64,000 nt of DNA. Origin: Rossellomorea aquimaris. GTDB lineage: Bacteria; Bacillota; Bacilli; Bacillales; Bacillaceae_B. Location of the stretch: contig NZ_CP141595.1 of the NCBI RefSeq assembly GCF_035590735.1, forward strand, positions 4,065,001 to 4,129,000, given 5' to 3'. The position numbers were made by a program, and so were the translations under genes. A model generated the notes under the pieces. It saw only the letters and a program-made list of their open reading frames with translations, was not told the origin of the DNA and made no database searches. Below, one piece after another: positions 62,593-64,000 of the stretch (position 1 is the first letter of the stretch; the number at the start of each line of letters is the position of its first letter).

Positions 62593-64000
62593 TTAAGATA
62601 GTTTTAATGTGAGGTGGCTCTTCGGATTGACTGTGATCTCCGTGCCCGCATCTTCTTGGAGTTCCTCCGCCAGATTCGTGATGGAAACGTTGCTGAATTC
62701 ATGGTCTACTTTCACGGTCTGAACGGATTCAGTCGGGTTGAACAAGCGAATGATAACCGATTTGTCATCATAAGCACGTTTGCAGCTGCTCATGACAACT
62801 TCAGAGCCGTCCATTTCAAAGAGTGAAACAGTGTCCGCCATCTCCTTAACCGGATAGGGAATTTCAAAGCGTTCGAGGCGCTCTTCAAACGTATTCAAGC
62901 TTTGTTTCTGATAAGATGCATGTCGAGCAACATATTGATCCGTCAGCCCGAACATCTCCACAGGCTCTGCATCCCCTACATAAACCCCGTACTCAAACAC
63001 CATCTTCTGCTTCATCTGCGCATCAGGGGTATAAACGACTTTATTGTTAATGCCCGATGCTCTACCCGGACGCCACAACAGATCATCCTTCCCTAACAAC
63101 CCGACGCTCCTAAATAGAGTAAGGGCGAGGTCACCTGAGTTTTCAAGCACTTCATATTCCTTGATCCCTCTTGTAATGGCTGCAAAAGTATGAGAATCAG
63201 TCGATACCCCTGCAAAGTTTTCTAGTGAATAGATTGGTACCGGTGCTTCAGCAAAACCATTCTCTTTCCAATCCTTCATATACGGATTGTCCACACTTCG
63301 CTCAATCAGCCCAAAGCCTTGATCGGCAAAAGAAGTCTGAGGTTTGTTCGTCCCTGTATTCAATAGGACGCGTACACGATGATCCTCAACAGCATTCTCG
63401 ATCGTATGCTGAACCCGGACAAACTTTTCATTTTTTCGAAGCTCAAGAGTAGAGATGACCACCAATGGTTCGCTGTTGATTTCCGCCTGGCGGTCCTCCA
63501 GATTCCCTGGTACAAGGGCCTCATGCTTGACCATGATTTTCTGGGATAGCTCACCTGCTTCTACAGAAAGAAGCTCTCCTTTTTCCAACCAAAGAGGCTG
63601 ATCGTCTTCCAGAGGTGAGAAATCATAGGAATCTCCTGCATCACCGACATTTTCAAATCGAAGCAGATTGGAAATCACTTTGCCCTTACCTTTCTCAGTC
63701 AGGGTCAGATTTCCTTCCACGAATTCCACTTTTACATGTTCATTTTCAATCGCCTGACTCCCGCTGTCTTCAAGTTTTTTCATTCCTTCGCTGAGTTCTT
63801 CAACGGTAAATGTTTTATATCCTAAACCGGCAACATCCTTCAAATCTGCCATCGCGACGGTGCGGTAATAACCCGGGACCTCTACCTGTTTCTCACCTTC
63901 CGCTGTCACGACAATCTTCTTACCGCCGCTTATATATTCCTGGTCAATGGCTTCCATACCAACAAGCTCTCCATTAAGGTCCTTCACGTTGAATTGATCA
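62593..64000 (-). CDS. mngB: GH38 glycosidase, mannosylglycerate-hydrolase-like (5' end outside window)
   Basis: The frame is open to the right edge, so only the C-terminal ~469 residues are seen: a GH38 beta domain with LLNTGTNKPQTSFADQGFG, AVPIYSLENF-like VPIYSLENFAG, FRSVGLLGKDDLLWRPGRASG and an end domain LFNPTESVQ. The pattern RSVG-x-L-x-x-D-L-x-x-R-x-G is also in the other GH38 of the window. MngB enzymes release mannose and glycerate from mannosylglycerate; the adjacent phosphorylase and glycerate kinase support this. The catalytic domain lies beyond the window. Spacing to the phosphorylase is 12 bp. Confidence 0.8.
   Translation of the reverse strand, partial: DQFNVKDLNGELVGMEAIDQEYISGGKKIVVTAEGEKQVEVPGYYRTVAMADLKDVAGLGYKTFTVEELSEGMKKLEDSGSQAIENEHVKVEFVEGNLTLTEKGKGKVISNLLRFENVGDAGDSYDFSPLEDDQPLWLEKGELLSVEAGELSQKIMVKHEALVPGNLEDRQAEINSEPLVVISTLELRKNEKFVRVQHTIENAVEDHRVRVLLNTGTNKPQTSFADQGFGLIERSVDNPYMKDWKENGFAEAPVPIYSLENFAGVSTDSHTFAAITRGIKEYEVLENSGDLALTLFRSVGLLGKDDLLWRPGRASGINNKVVYTPDAQMKQKMVFEYGVYVGDAEPVEMFGLTDQYVARHASYQKQSLNTFEERLERFEIPYPVKEMADTVSLFEMDGSEVVMSSCKRAYDDKSVIIRLFNPTESVQTVKVDHEFSNVSITNLAEELQEDAGTEITVNPKSHLTLKLS

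Overview
The window reads as low-GC Firmicutes DNA, most likely a Bacillaceae species of marine or saline origin (Rossellomorea- or Bacillus-like). The grounds are AGGAGG-type ribosome sites, ATG/TTG/GTG starts, U-tailed hairpin terminators, cre-type catabolite operators, CUT1 sugar importers without a local ATPase, and families such as YcxB, TagO, YngK and DUF5317. The genus is inference.

Layout. 1-370 holds three tRNAs (Thr, Val, Glu). 860-2960 holds an SGNH hydrolase flanked by two small basic proteins that look related to each other; the second lies behind a well-formed c-di-GMP-I (GEMM) riboswitch. 3.0-8.8 kb is a 1868-residue secreted amylopullulanase with LacI/CcpA-type operators. 9-11.1 kb is a DUF2157/GDYXXLXY membrane protein. 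11.6-16.9 kb is a toxin-immunity locus: three DUF1672 lipoproteins followed by a lipase with a long helical C-terminal part, resembling the type VII-secreted TslA/TilA system of Staphylococcus aureus. 17.2-24.5 kb has DUF5317, a 29-residue peptide gene, a GGDEF/HD-GYP protein, an acyltransferase-SGNH protein, a four-LysM secreted protein and two membrane proteins. 24.9-26.3 kb is the broken 3' end of a polymorphic toxin with two related putative immunity genes.

26.6-37.3 kb is an N-acetylgalactosamine-type catabolic region: importer, Gfo/Idh/MocA protein, GntR regulator, then AgaS, aldolase, kinase, ROK kinase and deacetylase, i.e. a full route from amino sugar to triose phosphates. It shares a repeated operator-like motif. 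37.5-46 kb has a Vpr-like protease, a frameshifted YcxB gene, a TagO-type transferase, REP-like palindromes next to a RAYT transposase remnant, and a YngK-like glycosidase. 46.2-59.3 kb is an eleven-gene operon: esterase, importer, ManNAc-6-P epimerase, RpiR regulator, two ROK kinases, GH38 mannosidase, DUF4127 and a FAD protein. It starts at a promoter that overlaps a cre-like site. 59.4-64 kb has a six-copy, ~21-bp phased repeat and then genes for mannosyl-/glucosylglycerate breakdown (GH38 MngB-like, GH13_18 phosphorylase, glycerate kinase).

Overall this is a saprophyte's glycan-foraging region (starch/pullulan, GalNAc glycans, mannosides/ManNAc, glycerate glycosides), with interbacterial-competition modules and c-di-GMP signalling parts between the sugar operons.
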